From Lysobacter sp. K5869 (GTDB lineage: Bacteria > Pseudomonadota > Gammaproteobacteria > Xanthomonadales > Xanthomonadaceae): a stretch of 64,000 bases of DNA. The notes beneath the pieces are model-generated. The model was given only the letters and a program-made list of their open reading frames with translations, searched no databases and was not told where the DNA came from. The stretch is from NCBI RefSeq assembly GCF_018847975.1, contig NZ_CP072597.1:1-64000 (forward strand). The letters are read 5' to 3'. Numbering within the stretch: the stretch's first letter is position 1; every line of letters starts with the position of its first letter. The position numbers and the translations under genes are program-made. This document shows, piece after piece, positions 42,225 to 50,736 of this stretch.

Positions 42225-45200
42225 TCACGTCTCCTGCGGCACCTTCACCTTGAACCAAGCCGCGTACAACGCCGGCAGGAACAGCAAGGTCAGCAGCGTC
42301 GCCACCATCAGCCCGCCCATGATCGCCACCGCCATCGGCCCGAAGAAGGCGCTGCGCGAAAGCGGAATCATCGCCAGGATCGCCGCCAGCGCGGTCAGCA
42401 CGATCGGGCGGAAACGCCGCACCGTCGCGTCGACGATGGCCTTCCACGGTTCGTGGCCCTCGGCGCGGTCCTGTTCGATCTGATCGACCAGGATCACCGA
42501 GTTGCGCATGATCATGCCCGCCAGCGCGATGGTGCCCAGCATCGCCACGAAGCCGAACGGCACCCGGAACACCAGCAGGAACAAGGTCACGCCGATCAGG
42601 CCCAGCGGCGCGGTCAGCAGCACCATGAAGGCGCGCGAGAAGCTGCGCAGCTGCAGCATCAACAGGGTGAACACCACGAACAGGAACAGCGGCATGCCGG
42701 CGTTGATCGACTTCTGCCCGCGCGCGGAGTCCTCGACGCTGCCGCCGACATCGATGGAATAGCCGTACGGCAGCTTCGCGCGCATTCCGTCCAGGGTCGG
42801 CGAGATCTGCGCCATCACCGTCGCCGGCTGGGTGCCGTCGTAGATGTCGGCGCGCACGGTCATGGTCGGGCGGCGGTCGCGGTGCCAGATGATGCCTTCC
42901 TCGAAACCGTATTCGAGCGTGGCGATCTGGGTCAGCGGCACGCTGCGGCCGTTGCTGGTCGGCACCATCAGATTGCCGAGCATGTCGAGCTGGATGCGCT
43001 CCTCGCCCGGGCCGCGCAGCAGCATTTCGATCAGGCGGTTGCTCTCGCGATAGGTGCTGATGTGCGAGCCCGACAGCGAGCTGGACAGGAACTGCGACAA
43101 CTGCGCCGAGCTCACGCCCAGGGCGCGCGCGCGTTCCTGATCGACTTGCAGGCGCACCACCTTGCTTGGCTCGTCCCAGTCGAGATTGACGTTGGCCACG
43201 TGCGGATTCTCGCGGATCTTCTCGCGCGCCTGATAGGCGAGCTTGCGCACCTGATCGATGTGCTCGCCGGACACGCGGAACTGCACCGGATAGCCGACCG
43301 GCGGGCCGTTTTCCAGACGGGTCACGCGCAGTTGCAGCTCGGGGAAACGCGGCGCCACGTCCTGGATGATCCAGGTGCGCAGCGTCTCGCGCGCCTTCAG
43401 GTCCTTCGGCATCAACACGAACTGGGCGAAATTCGCCGCCGGCAGCTGTTGATCCAGCGGCAGGTAGAAGCGCGGCGAGCCGGTGCCGACGTAAGCGACG
43501 TAGTTCGCCACGTCCTTGCGCTGCTTGAGCATCGCCTCCAGGCGCGCGGCCTGTTCGGCGGTCTGGCGCAGCGAGGCGCCCTCGGCCAGCTCCATGTCGA
43601 TCATCAGCTCCGGCCGCACCGAGTCGGGGAAGAACTGCTGCGGCACGAAGCGGAACAGGAAGATCGAGCCGACGAAAGCGGCGATGGTCACCGCGATCAC
43701 CAGCCAGCGCCGGCGCACGCACCACAGCACCCAGCCGCGGAAGCGCACGTAGAACTTGGATTCGTACGGATCGTGGGCGTGGCCGTCGATCGCCGGCTTG
43801 GGCGCGATCACCTCGGCCAGTGCCGGCACGCGCCGGGCCATACCTTCGCGCGCGCCTTGCCAGCGCGCGGCCAGCGAGCCGGGCTTGGGCGGCGCGGCGG
43901 CGTGGCCGTAATCGGGCAGCAGCTTGTCGCCGAGGAAGGGAATGAAGGCGACCGCGGCTATCCACGACACGCACAGCGCGATGGTCACCACCTCGAACAG
44001 CGAGCGGGTGTATTCGCCGGTGCTCGAGGCCGCGGTGGCGATGGGCAGGAAGCCGGCGGCGGTGATCAGGGTGCCGGTCAGCATCGGGAACGCGGTGCTG
44101 TCCCAGGCGAACGCGGCCGCGCGCAAGCGGCTGTAGCCCTGCTCCATTTTGATCGCCATCATCTCGACCGCGATGATCGCGTCGTCGACGAGCAAGCCCA
44201 GCGCCAGCACCAGCGCGCCGAGCGAAATCTTGTGCAGGCCGACGCCGAAGAAATCCATGACCGCGAAGGTCATCGCCAGCACCAAGGGGATCGACAGCGC
44301 CACGACCAAGCCGGTGCGCAGGCCGAGCGAGAAGAAGCTCACCAGCAGCACGATCGCGACCGCCTCGGCCAACACGCGGATGAATTCGCCGACCGATTCC
44401 TCGACCGCGGCGGGCTGATCGGCGACCTTGCGCAACTGCATGCCGGCCGGCAGGGTCTGCTGCAGGCGCGCGAATTCGGCCTCGAGCGTTTTGCCGAGCT
44501 TGAGGATGTCGCCGCCTTCCTTCATCGACACGCCGATGCCGATCGCGTCCTCGCCCATGAAGCGCATGCGCGGCTGCGGCGGGTCGGCGAAGCCGCGGCG
44601 CACTTCGGCGACGTCGCCGAGGCGGAAGGTGCGGTCGCCGACGCGGATCGGGAAATTGCGGATCTGCTCGACCGAGGTGAACTGGCCGCCGACGCGGATC
44701 GGCACGCGGCTCGACGGCGTCTCGAAGAAGCCCGCCGGCACCAGCGCGTTCTGCTGGTTCAGCGCGTCCTGCACCGCTTGCGCGGGAACGCCGAGGGTGG
44801 CGAGCTTCACGTTCGACAGCTCGACCCAGATTTTTTCGTCCTGCACGCCGAACAGTTCGATCTTGCCCACGTCCGGCTGGCTCTGCAGCGCGAGCTGCAC
44901 GCGGTCGGCGTAGTCCTTGAGCACGGCGTAGTCGAAGCCCTTGCCGGTCAGCGCGTAGATGTTGCCGAAGGTGTCGCCGAATTCGTCGTTGAAGAACGGG
45001 CCGACGATGTCGTCGGGCAGGGTCGGACGGATGTCGCCGATCTTCTTGCGCACCTGATACCACAGGGGCTGGATGTCCTTGGAGCGCATCGAGTCCTTGG
45101 CGGCGAAGATCACCTGCGACTCGCCGGGACGCGAGTACGAGCGGATGAACTCGTACTGCCCGGTCTCCATGAGCTTCTTCTCGATCCGCTCGGTGACTTG

Positions 45201-45389
45201 GCGCGACACCTGTTCGGCAGTCGCGCCCGGCCACATCGTGCGCACCACCATCACCTTGAAGGTGAAGGCCGGGTCCTCGCTGCGCCCCAGGCGCAGATAG
45301 GACAGGGCGCCGGCCAGGGCCAGCACCAGCATCGCGTAGACGATCAGGCTGCGGTGGCGCAGCGCCCATTCGGAGAGATTGAAACGCAT
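42225..45389 (-). CDS. RND-family multidrug efflux transporter (inner-membrane pump)
   Basis: 1054 aa, full RND length with twelve membrane helices and two large periplasmic loops. Helix 4 carries the proton-relay aspartates in GLLVDDAIIAVEMMAIKMEQ; the C-terminal half ends FLPALYAAWFKVKVP. N-terminus MRFNLSEWALRHRSLIVYAM and RPGESQVIFAAKDSM place it in a subgroup distinct from classical AcrB. It exports hydrophobic or amphipathic compounds using the proton gradient, with the adaptor encoded just upstream; the TolC encoded 3 kb away could be the outer channel (inference). Confidence 0.93.
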   Translation of the reverse strand: MRFNLSEWALRHRSLIVYAMLVLALAGALSYLRLGRSEDPAFTFKVMVVRTMWPGATAEQVSRQVTERIEKKLMETGQYEFIRSYSRPGESQVIFAAKDSMRSKDIQPLWYQVRKKIGDIRPTLPDDIVGPFFNDEFGDTFGNIYALTGKGFDYAVLKDYADRVQLALQSQPDVGKIELFGVQDEKIWVELSNVKLATLGVPAQAVQDALNQQNALVPAGFFETPSSRVPIRVGGQFTSVEQIRNFPIRVGDRTFRLGDVAEVRRGFADPPQPRMRFMGEDAIGIGVSMKEGGDILKLGKTLEAEFARLQQTLPAGMQLRKVADQPAAVEESVGEFIRVLAEAVAIVLLVSFFSLGLRTGLVVALSIPLVLAMTFAVMDFFGVGLHKISLGALVLALGLLVDDAIIAVEMMAIKMEQGYSRLRAAAFAWDSTAFPMLTGTLITAAGFLPIATAASSTGEYTRSLFEVVTIALCVSWIAAVAFIPFLGDKLLPDYGHAAAPPKPGSLAARWQGAREGMARRVPALAEVIAPKPAIDGHAHDPYESKFYVRFRGWVLWCVRRRWLVIAVTIAAFVGSIFLFRFVPQQFFPDSVRPELMIDMELAEGASLRQTAEQAARLEAMLKQRKDVANYVAYVGTGSPRFYLPLDQQLPAANFAQFVLMPKDLKARETLRTWIIQDVAPRFPELQLRVTRLENGPPVGYPVQFRVSGEHIDQVRKLAYQAREKIRENPHVANVNLDWDEPSKVVRLQVDQERARALGVSSAQLSQFLSSSLSGSHISTYRESNRLIEMLLRGPGEERIQLDMLGNLMVPTSNGRSVPLTQIATLEYGFEEGIIWHRDRRPTMTVRADIYDGTQPATVMAQISPTLDGMRAKLPYGYSIDVGGSVEDSARGQKSINAGMPLFLFVVFTLLMLQLRSFSRAFMVLLTAPLGLIGVTLFLLVFRVPFGFVAMLGTIALAGMIMRNSVILVDQIEQDRAEGHEPWKAIVDATVRRFRPIVLTALAAILAMIPLSRSAFFGPMAVAIMGGLMVATLLTLLFLPALYAAWFKVKVPQET

Positions 45390-45525
45390 GGGTTCGACTC
45401 GCTCGTACTTTTATCGCGGTCTTAGCGCGGTGTTGGGTTGCGGTCCCGGAGCGAACGCGGCGGCGCGATTCGCGGCCGCGCGCGCGGGTCCGGGCGGAAG
45501 CGCGGCGCGGCGGCCGCGCGTGCGC

Positions 45526-46680
45526 TCAGCGCTCGACCGGGTGGTTCTCGCGATCCACCGGCAGCACTTTCTGTCCGTCGCGCAGCAGATGGCCGCCGGC
45601 CACCACCACCCATTCGTCCGCGCCCAGGCCCGAACGCACCGGCACCCGTTCGGGGCCGTAAGCGCCGGTGGCGATGGACTTGAGCTTGACCGTGCCGGCG
45701 CGCGGATCGGCGACGAACACCGCGGTGCCCTGCGCGGTCTGCTGGACCGCGGCCAGCGGCACGCTCAGGCCCGAGGCGCCGGGGTCGGCTTGGTAGATGC
45801 GCGCGCTCTGGCCGAGTTCGAGCGTTCCGGCCGGCGCGTCGACGGTGACCCGCGCGGCGTAGGTGCGCGAGGCCGGATCGGCCGCCGGCGCGACTTCGCG
45901 CACGCGGCCCGGCCAGCGCTTGCCCGGGATCGACCACAGTTCCACCTGCACCGGCTGGCCCGGCTTGAACGCGGCGATGGCGCCCTCGGGCACGGCGAAG
46001 GCGACTTCGCGCACGCCGTCGGCGGCCAGCGCGAACACCTGCTGGCCGGCGGCGACCACCTGCCCGGCCTCGGCGCTGCGCGAGGCGATCACGCCGGCGG
46101 CGGGCGCGCGCAACTGGGTGTAGGCCGATTGATTGCGCGCGACTTCCCAATTGGCCCGGGCCGAATTGAGCTGGCCTTGCGCGGCCTTGGCCTGGGCGTC
46201 CTGGGCGTCCTTGGCCGAGCGGCTGATGAGCTGATCCTTGGCCAGTTGGTCGAAGCGGACCTGATCGGCGCGGGCGCGGGCGTACTCGGCCTCGGCGGCG
46301 TTGAGCTGGGCCTGGGCGGCGCGGGTCTGCGCGTCCAGATCGCCCGGGTCGAGCACCGCCAGCACTTGGCCGGCGCTCACATGGGCGCCGACATCGATCT
46401 TGCGTTCGACCAGCTTGCCGCCGACCCGGAACGACAGCGGGCTTTCCTCGCGGGCGCGGACCTCGCCGGCGTAGGCCGACACTGCGGTCACCGCGCCGCT
46501 GGGCTTGGCCACCAGCACCGGCCGGGCCGCTTCGGCGGTAGGCTTGGCGCCGCCGCACGCGGTCAGGGCCAGCCCCAGGGCCGCCGCCAGCCACCATGCG
46601 GGCGCGGCCGGACCGTCGATGACGGGTCGGGGCCTCGCGGTCCGATCTGTGAAGGAAGCAGGAAAAATCCGGCTACGCAT
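45526..46680 (-). CDS. RND efflux periplasmic adaptor (membrane fusion protein), lipoprotein
   Basis: 384 aa. A long N-terminus leads to a lipobox LALTACGG (Cys at about 42). Lipoyl/barrel-sandwich halves are GGKLVERKIDVGAHVSAGQV and YTQLRAPAAGVIASRSAEAG, flanking an alpha-helical hairpin (QAQLNAAEAEYARARADQVR). The beta-barrel and membrane-proximal domains follow. Bridges the RND pump to an outer-membrane channel. First gene of the pair; 136 bp before the pump gene and divergent from the TetR regulator. Confidence 0.92.
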   Translation of the reverse strand: MRSRIFPASFTDRTARPRPVIDGPAAPAWWLAAALGLALTACGGAKPTAEAARPVLVAKPSGAVTAVSAYAGEVRAREESPLSFRVGGKLVERKIDVGAHVSAGQVLAVLDPGDLDAQTRAAQAQLNAAEAEYARARADQVRFDQLAKDQLISRSAKDAQDAQAKAAQGQLNSARANWEVARNQSAYTQLRAPAAGVIASRSAEAGQVVAAGQQVFALAADGVREVAFAVPEGAIAAFKPGQPVQVELWSIPGKRWPGRVREVAPAADPASRTYAARVTVDAPAGTLELGQSARIYQADPGASGLSVPLAAVQQTAQGTAVFVADPRAGTVKLKSIATGAYGPERVPVRSGLGADEWVVVAGGHLLRDGQKVLPVDRENHPVER

Positions 46681-46700
46681 TGCGGACGGCCTCTGGGCGA

Positions 46701-46734
46701 ATTAATGTACTTGTCAGTACTGTATAAATATCAA
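46701..46734. promoter_or_regulatory. Divergent promoter with candidate TetR operator
   Basis: The 77-bp gap between adaptor and tetR-type gene is AT-rich. It holds the palindrome GTACT-TGTC-AGTAC (46707-46720), overlapping CAGTACTG. On the minus strand TTGATA (46734-46729) and TACATT (46709-46704), 19 bp apart, resemble promoter hexamers flanking the palindrome, so a repressor bound there would block pump transcription. Confidence 0.5.
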
Positions 46735-46757
46735 ACCCGATAGTCCAGTATTCAATC

Positions 46758-47456
46758 ATGGTCTCACCCCGCTCCACCAGCCAATCCGACGCCGCCGGTC
46801 AGAAGCCGGCCGAATCGCCGCCCGCCGCGCACAAGCCGGCCGGGCCCGGCCGGCCGAAGGATCTGAGCAAGCGCAACGCCATCCTCGAGGCGGCCAAGCG
46901 GCTGTTCCTGATCCAGGGCTACGACGGCGTCAGCATGGATCAGATCGCCGCCGAGGCCGGCGTCTCCAAGCTCACCGTCTACAGCCATTTCGGCGATAAG
47001 GAGACGCTGTTCGCGGCCGCCGTGCGCGCCCATTGCGAGCAGCACCTGCCGCCGCAGCTGTTCGCCGCGGAGCCCGGCACGCCGCTGCGCGAGCGCCTGT
47101 CGGCGATCGCCGCGGCCTTCTACGAGATGGCCGCCGCGCCGGAGGCGATCCGCATCCACCGCCTGCTGTGCACGCCGCAACTGGCGCAATCGCCGCTGAC
47201 CCGGCTGTTTTGGGACGTGGGTCCGCATCGTTTGCACGAAGAATTCGCCGGCCTGCTGCGGCGCCGGGCCGAAGCCGGCGAGTTGGATCTGGACGACGCC
47301 GACACCGCCGCGCGCCAGTTCTTCGCCGTGCTCAAGGGCGAGCCGTACGCCTTGCTGATGCTGGGCTATCCGCTGCCCGCCAAGGCCGAAATCCGCGCGC
47401 ATCTGGAGGCTTCGGTGGACATGTTCCTGCGCGCTTATGCGCGGCGCGAGCGCTGA
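46758..47456 (+). CDS. TetR-family transcriptional regulator
   Basis: 232 aa. A 35-residue disordered N-terminus ends in GPGRPKDLSKR, then the TetR helix-turn-helix: ILEAAKRLFLIQGYDGVSMD QIAAEAGVSKLTVYSHFGDK ETLF. The C-terminal half matches AcrR-like ligand domains (TetR_C_7-like: LRERLSAIAAAFYEMAAAPE, RLLCTPQLAQSPLTRLFWD). Divergently transcribed from the RND pump, so most likely its repressor, released by a pump substrate. Confidence 0.92.
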   Translation: MVSPRSTSQSDAAGQKPAESPPAAHKPAGPGRPKDLSKRNAILEAAKRLFLIQGYDGVSMDQIAAEAGVSKLTVYSHFGDKETLFAAAVRAHCEQHLPPQLFAAEPGTPLRERLSAIAAAFYEMAAAPEAIRIHRLLCTPQLAQSPLTRLFWDVGPHRLHEEFAGLLRRRAEAGELDLDDADTAARQFFAVLKGEPYALLMLGYPLPAKAEIRAHLEASVDMFLRAYARRER

Positions 47457-47629
47457 CTGTGCCGGGTCTGGCGCGCCCCGCGGATCGGCGTAAGTGCTCG
47501 CCCTGCCAGGAGTTCTGGTGACTTTCGGCACTAAGCCCGGTCACCGGCCTGGTTAATTCTTTTTCCCCGCCGGGACGCGCGGTCCCGGTAGAATTCGCAG
47601 TTCCCGCGCACGAATTCCGCAGACCCCAC

Positions 47630-48298
47630 ATGACTACGATCGATTACGCCAAAGCCCGTGAACTGATGGTCGAACAGCAAGTTCGGCCCTGGGACGTGCT
47701 CGACCCGCGCGTGCTCGACGTGCTCGCGGCCCTGCCGCGCGAGGCCTTCGTCGCCGACGCGCACAAGAACCTCGCCTACACCGATCTGGCCCTGCCGCTG
47801 GGCCACGGCGAATTCATGATGAAGCCGGTGATGGAAGGCCGCACCCTGCAGTCGCTGGCGGTGGACCCCACCGACGACGTGCTGGAAATCGGCACCGGCA
47901 GCGGCTACCTGACCGCCTGCCTGGGCCGTCTGGCGCGCGAAGTGGTGAGCCTGGAAATCCACGCCGACCTCGCCGCGAGCGCGCGCGAGCGGCTGGCCGC
48001 GCAGACCATCCTCAACGCCCAGGTGATCGACGCCGACGCGTTCAACTACAGCACCGACCGCCGTTTCAACGCCATCTGCGTGACCGGCGCGGTGTCGCAG
48101 ATCCCGGCGCAGTGGCTGCAGTGGCTGCAGCCCGGCGGCCGCCTGTTCGTGGTGCGCGGCCGTTCGCCGGCGATGGAAGCGGTGTTGGTCGGCGGCGGCG
48201 AGCGCAACGAAGTCAACGCTTCGCGCATCCAGTCGTTGTTCGAAACCGATTTGGCTTATCTGCAAGGCGGCGCGCCTGCGCCCGCCTTCGAGTTCTGA
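47630..48298 (+). CDS. Protein-L-isoaspartate O-methyltransferase family protein
   Basis: 222 aa. SAM-binding motif I VLEIGTGSGYLTACLGRLA at about 85-103, VVSLEIHADLAASARERL as motif post-I, and LQPGGRLFVVRGRSP as motif III. N-terminal ARELMVEQQVRPWDVLDPRV and PREAFVADAHKNLAYTDLAL are typical of the PCMT-like protein located before tolC in Xanthomonadaceae. Whether it repairs isoaspartate or methylates something else is open. 88 bp before tolC. Confidence 0.88.
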   Translation: MTTIDYAKARELMVEQQVRPWDVLDPRVLDVLAALPREAFVADAHKNLAYTDLALPLGHGEFMMKPVMEGRTLQSLAVDPTDDVLEIGTGSGYLTACLGRLAREVVSLEIHADLAASARERLAAQTILNAQVIDADAFNYSTDRRFNAICVTGAVSQIPAQWLQWLQPGGRLFVVRGRSPAMEAVLVGGGERNEVNASRIQSLFETDLAYLQGGAPAPAFEF

Positions 48299-48386
48299 CC
48301 GTCCTGTCAGTTGTACGTCAGCCCCGCGTAAGAGCCCGCGTGCCAGCATGCGGACCCATCAAAACATGCAAGTCCAAGGAAGCCGC

Positions 48387-49838
48387 ATGGCCCGCCGCAC
48401 GATTCGCCGACCGCTCGTTCTCGCCCTCGCTCTAGGCCTGTTGCCGGCCGCCGCGTCCGCCGAAGACCTGCTGCAGACCTACGAGCAGGCCCGCCAGAGC
48501 GACCCGACGCTCGCCCAGGCCGAATCCACCCGGCTGGCGACCAAGGAAGACCGCGTCCAGGCGCGCGCGCGGCTGTTGCCGTCGCTGACCGGCGAGGCCC
48601 GCTTCAGCCGCACCCGCACCGACAGCAAGTACGCCGGCGGCAGCGGCAACGACGATCCGAACGATCCGAACGGCCCCAACGGTCAGCCGATTCCTCTCGG
48701 CACCAAGATCAGCAACGAGAGCAGCACCCGCAGCTACGGCCTCAACGCCAGCCAGGTGATCTACAACCGCTCGCTGATCAAGGGCCTGCAAAGCCAGACC
48801 AAGCTCAGCGAAGCCTCCGACTACACCTTCGAGTCGGCCGGCCAGGACCTGATCGTGCGCACCTCGCAGGCCTACTTCAACGTGCTGGTCGCGCTGGAGA
48901 ACCTGGCCGCGACGGTGGCTTCGGAAACCGCGCTGCAGAAGCAGTTCGACTACACCACCAAGCGCTTGGAAGTCGGCCTGGCGCCGATCACCGACGTGCA
49001 CGAAGCGCGCGCCCAGTACGACAACGCGCGCGCGCAGACGATCATCGCGCGCAACACGGTGGAAGATAACTATCAGGCGCTGAGCCAGATCACCGGCCAG
49101 CCGGTGACCACGCTCAAGGCGCTGCCGGCCGACTTCAAGCCGAATCTGCCGGAAAGCCAGCAGGTCGACGCCTGGGTCGACAACGCGGTCAACTCCAATC
49201 CCTCGCTGCACGCGCAGAAGCTGCAGGTCGAATCGGCCGACCTCGCGGTGGAAACCGCACGCGCCGGCCACTGGCCGACGCTCGCCTTGAACGGCGGATA
49301 CAGCGACAACACCGGCTGGAGCGACCGCGACCTGCTCGGCCGCACCTTCGAGACGCCGGCCAGCACCACCCGCGGCCCGACCTTCGGCATCACCCTGTCG
49401 ATCCCGCTGTATTCCGGCGGCGCGGTGCAGTCCGGCGTGCGCCAGGCCCTGGCCCGCCGCGACGCGGCCCAGGACCAGTACGAATTCCAGCGCCGCCAGT
49501 TGGTGCGCAGCACCCGCAGCGCGTACCAGAACCTGGTCGCCGGCATCAGCGAAGTCGAAGCGCGCCGCCTCGCCGTGGTCTCCGCGCAGGCCGCGTACGA
49601 CGCCTCGCAGGTCGGCCTGGAAGTCGGCACCCGCACCGTGCTGGACGTGCTGAACAACCAGCGTACCCTGCTGCAGGCGCAGCAGTCCTACGCCCAGTCC
49701 AAGTACAACTTCCTGCTCAACCGCCTGTTGCTCGAACAGGCCGCCGGCTCGCTCGACATCGCCGACGTGCAGGACGTGAACCGCCTGCTCAGCGCCGACG
49801 CCGCGACCAATCTGGCGCCGCCGCCGGCGATGCGCTGA
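48387..49838 (+). CDS. tolC: TolC family outer-membrane efflux channel
   Basis: 483 aa from the ATG at 48387, preceded by AAGGA; a 13-residue upstream extension is possible. Signal peptide core PLVLALALGLLPAAASA. Two repeated outer-membrane-factor halves: DLLQTYEQARQSDPTLAQAE with YGLNASQVIYNRSLIKGLQS, and SNPSLHAQKLQVESADLAVE with GITLSIPLYSGGAVQSGVRQ. Trimeric channel-tunnel used by RND pumps and type I secretion; may serve the RND pump in this window. Terminator follows. Confidence 0.95.
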   Translation: MARRTIRRPLVLALALGLLPAAASAEDLLQTYEQARQSDPTLAQAESTRLATKEDRVQARARLLPSLTGEARFSRTRTDSKYAGGSGNDDPNDPNGPNGQPIPLGTKISNESSTRSYGLNASQVIYNRSLIKGLQSQTKLSEASDYTFESAGQDLIVRTSQAYFNVLVALENLAATVASETALQKQFDYTTKRLEVGLAPITDVHEARAQYDNARAQTIIARNTVEDNYQALSQITGQPVTTLKALPADFKPNLPESQQVDAWVDNAVNSNPSLHAQKLQVESADLAVETARAGHWPTLALNGGYSDNTGWSDRDLLGRTFETPASTTRGPTFGITLSIPLYSGGAVQSGVRQALARRDAAQDQYEFQRRQLVRSTRSAYQNLVAGISEVEARRLAVVSAQAAYDASQVGLEVGTRTVLDVLNNQRTLLQAQQSYAQSKYNFLLNRLLLEQAAGSLDIADVQDVNRLLSADAATNLAPPPAMR

Positions 49839-49863
49839 GGCGCGCGAAGCGCCCTTCGAACGA

Positions 49864-49891
49864 AACGCCGGCATCGTCCGGCGTTTTTTTT
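49864..49891 (+). terminator. Rho-independent terminator after tolC
   Basis: Eight-bp stem AACGCCGG / CCGGCGTT with CATCGT loop, followed by six T. Confidence 0.92.
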
Positions 49892-50092
49892 GCCGCCGCC
49901 GACACGGCGCGCGGGCGACTGCGGCCCGCGCTCTAAGACTCGTCTGATTCGGCGCTCGCCGTGATCGCAATCCGAAAATCCCGAGCCGGCGCGGGCCTCG
50001 CCCGCGTTCGCCGCCTCGACGCGGTTGCTAGCTTGATTCGGCCCGCGATGCGCACCGCATCGCCGCGCCTCTCCCGAATCAAGGAGCCTTCC

Positions 50093-50383
50093 ATGCCGGC
50101 ACGAACCCTTATGCGCCATCTCGCTCTCGCGGTCTGTCTGATCGCGATCCCCGCTTCCGCCAACGATCTGCTCAGCGCGAAAATCACCGTCACCGTGGCC
50201 GACACCAGCCAGGCGGAAGCCTCCGAAGGCGCGTCGTGGAGCGCCCAGAACAAATGCGAACTGCTCGGCGGCTTGGTCGACTCGGTGGAAGCGCGCGCGG
50301 AAGGCGCCTTCCAGATCAACGGAGCCACGATGCATCTGGCGCGCGGCGAGGCCGTGTGCCTGCTGAAGCGAGGTCCCTGGTAA
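50093..50383 (+). CDS. Small secreted protein, paralogue 1
   Basis: 96 aa, ATG behind AAGGAG. Signal peptide MPARTLMRHLALAVCLIAIP ending ASAN. The mature part has two cysteines (QNKCELLGG and EAVCLLKRG) about 40 residues apart, likely disulfide-bonded. Shares WSAQNKC-LLGG...ARAEGAFQING-ATMHLARGEAVCLLKR pattern with the next gene. Function unknown. Confidence 0.75.
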   Translation: MPARTLMRHLALAVCLIAIPASANDLLSAKITVTVADTSQAEASEGASWSAQNKCELLGGLVDSVEARAEGAFQINGATMHLARGEAVCLLKRGPW

Positions 50384-50427
50384 GCCGCGCCGATCCCGAT
50401 CGCTTCCAAGACCTTACGGAGGTTCCC

Positions 50428-50724
50428 ATGTCGCTGCAAAAAACCTTGCTGTTCCTGGCCGGCGCCGCGGCGCTGACCGTCGCCGCCGATCGCGCCCGAT
50501 CGCAGACCTCGGCGCTGGCGCACTACACGATCAGCGAGACGGCCGCGGCCGAACATGCGCAGCAATCGATGGATGCCGCGCGCTGGGCCGCGGCCAACCG
50601 CTGCCGCTCCTTCGGCGGCAAACCGGTCGATCCGGCGTCCACGGAGTTGTATGGCGCGATCCTGGTCAACGACAAGGCGACCTATCTGACCCGCGCCGAA
50701 ACCACCTGCGCGCTCAAGCGCTGA
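50428..50724 (+). CDS. Small secreted protein, paralogue 2
   Basis: 98 aa, ATG behind ACGGAGG. Signal peptide MSLQKTLLFLAGAAALTVAA. The C-terminal half RWAAANRCRSFGGKPVD...TELYGAILVNDKATYLTRAETTCALKR parallels paralogue 1, including both cysteines and the final C-x-LKR. 44 bp after the first gene, so a tandem duplication in one unit. Function unknown. Confidence 0.75.
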   Translation: MSLQKTLLFLAGAAALTVAADRARSQTSALAHYTISETAAAEHAQQSMDAARWAAANRCRSFGGKPVDPASTELYGAILVNDKATYLTRAETTCALKR

Positions 50725-50736
50725 ATCCGGCCCGGC

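Noticed and set aside
42453..45425. 990-codon plus-strand frame opposite the RND pump
   Set aside because: Repetitive His/Arg/Asp/Ala composition; the pump on the other strand is unmistakable.
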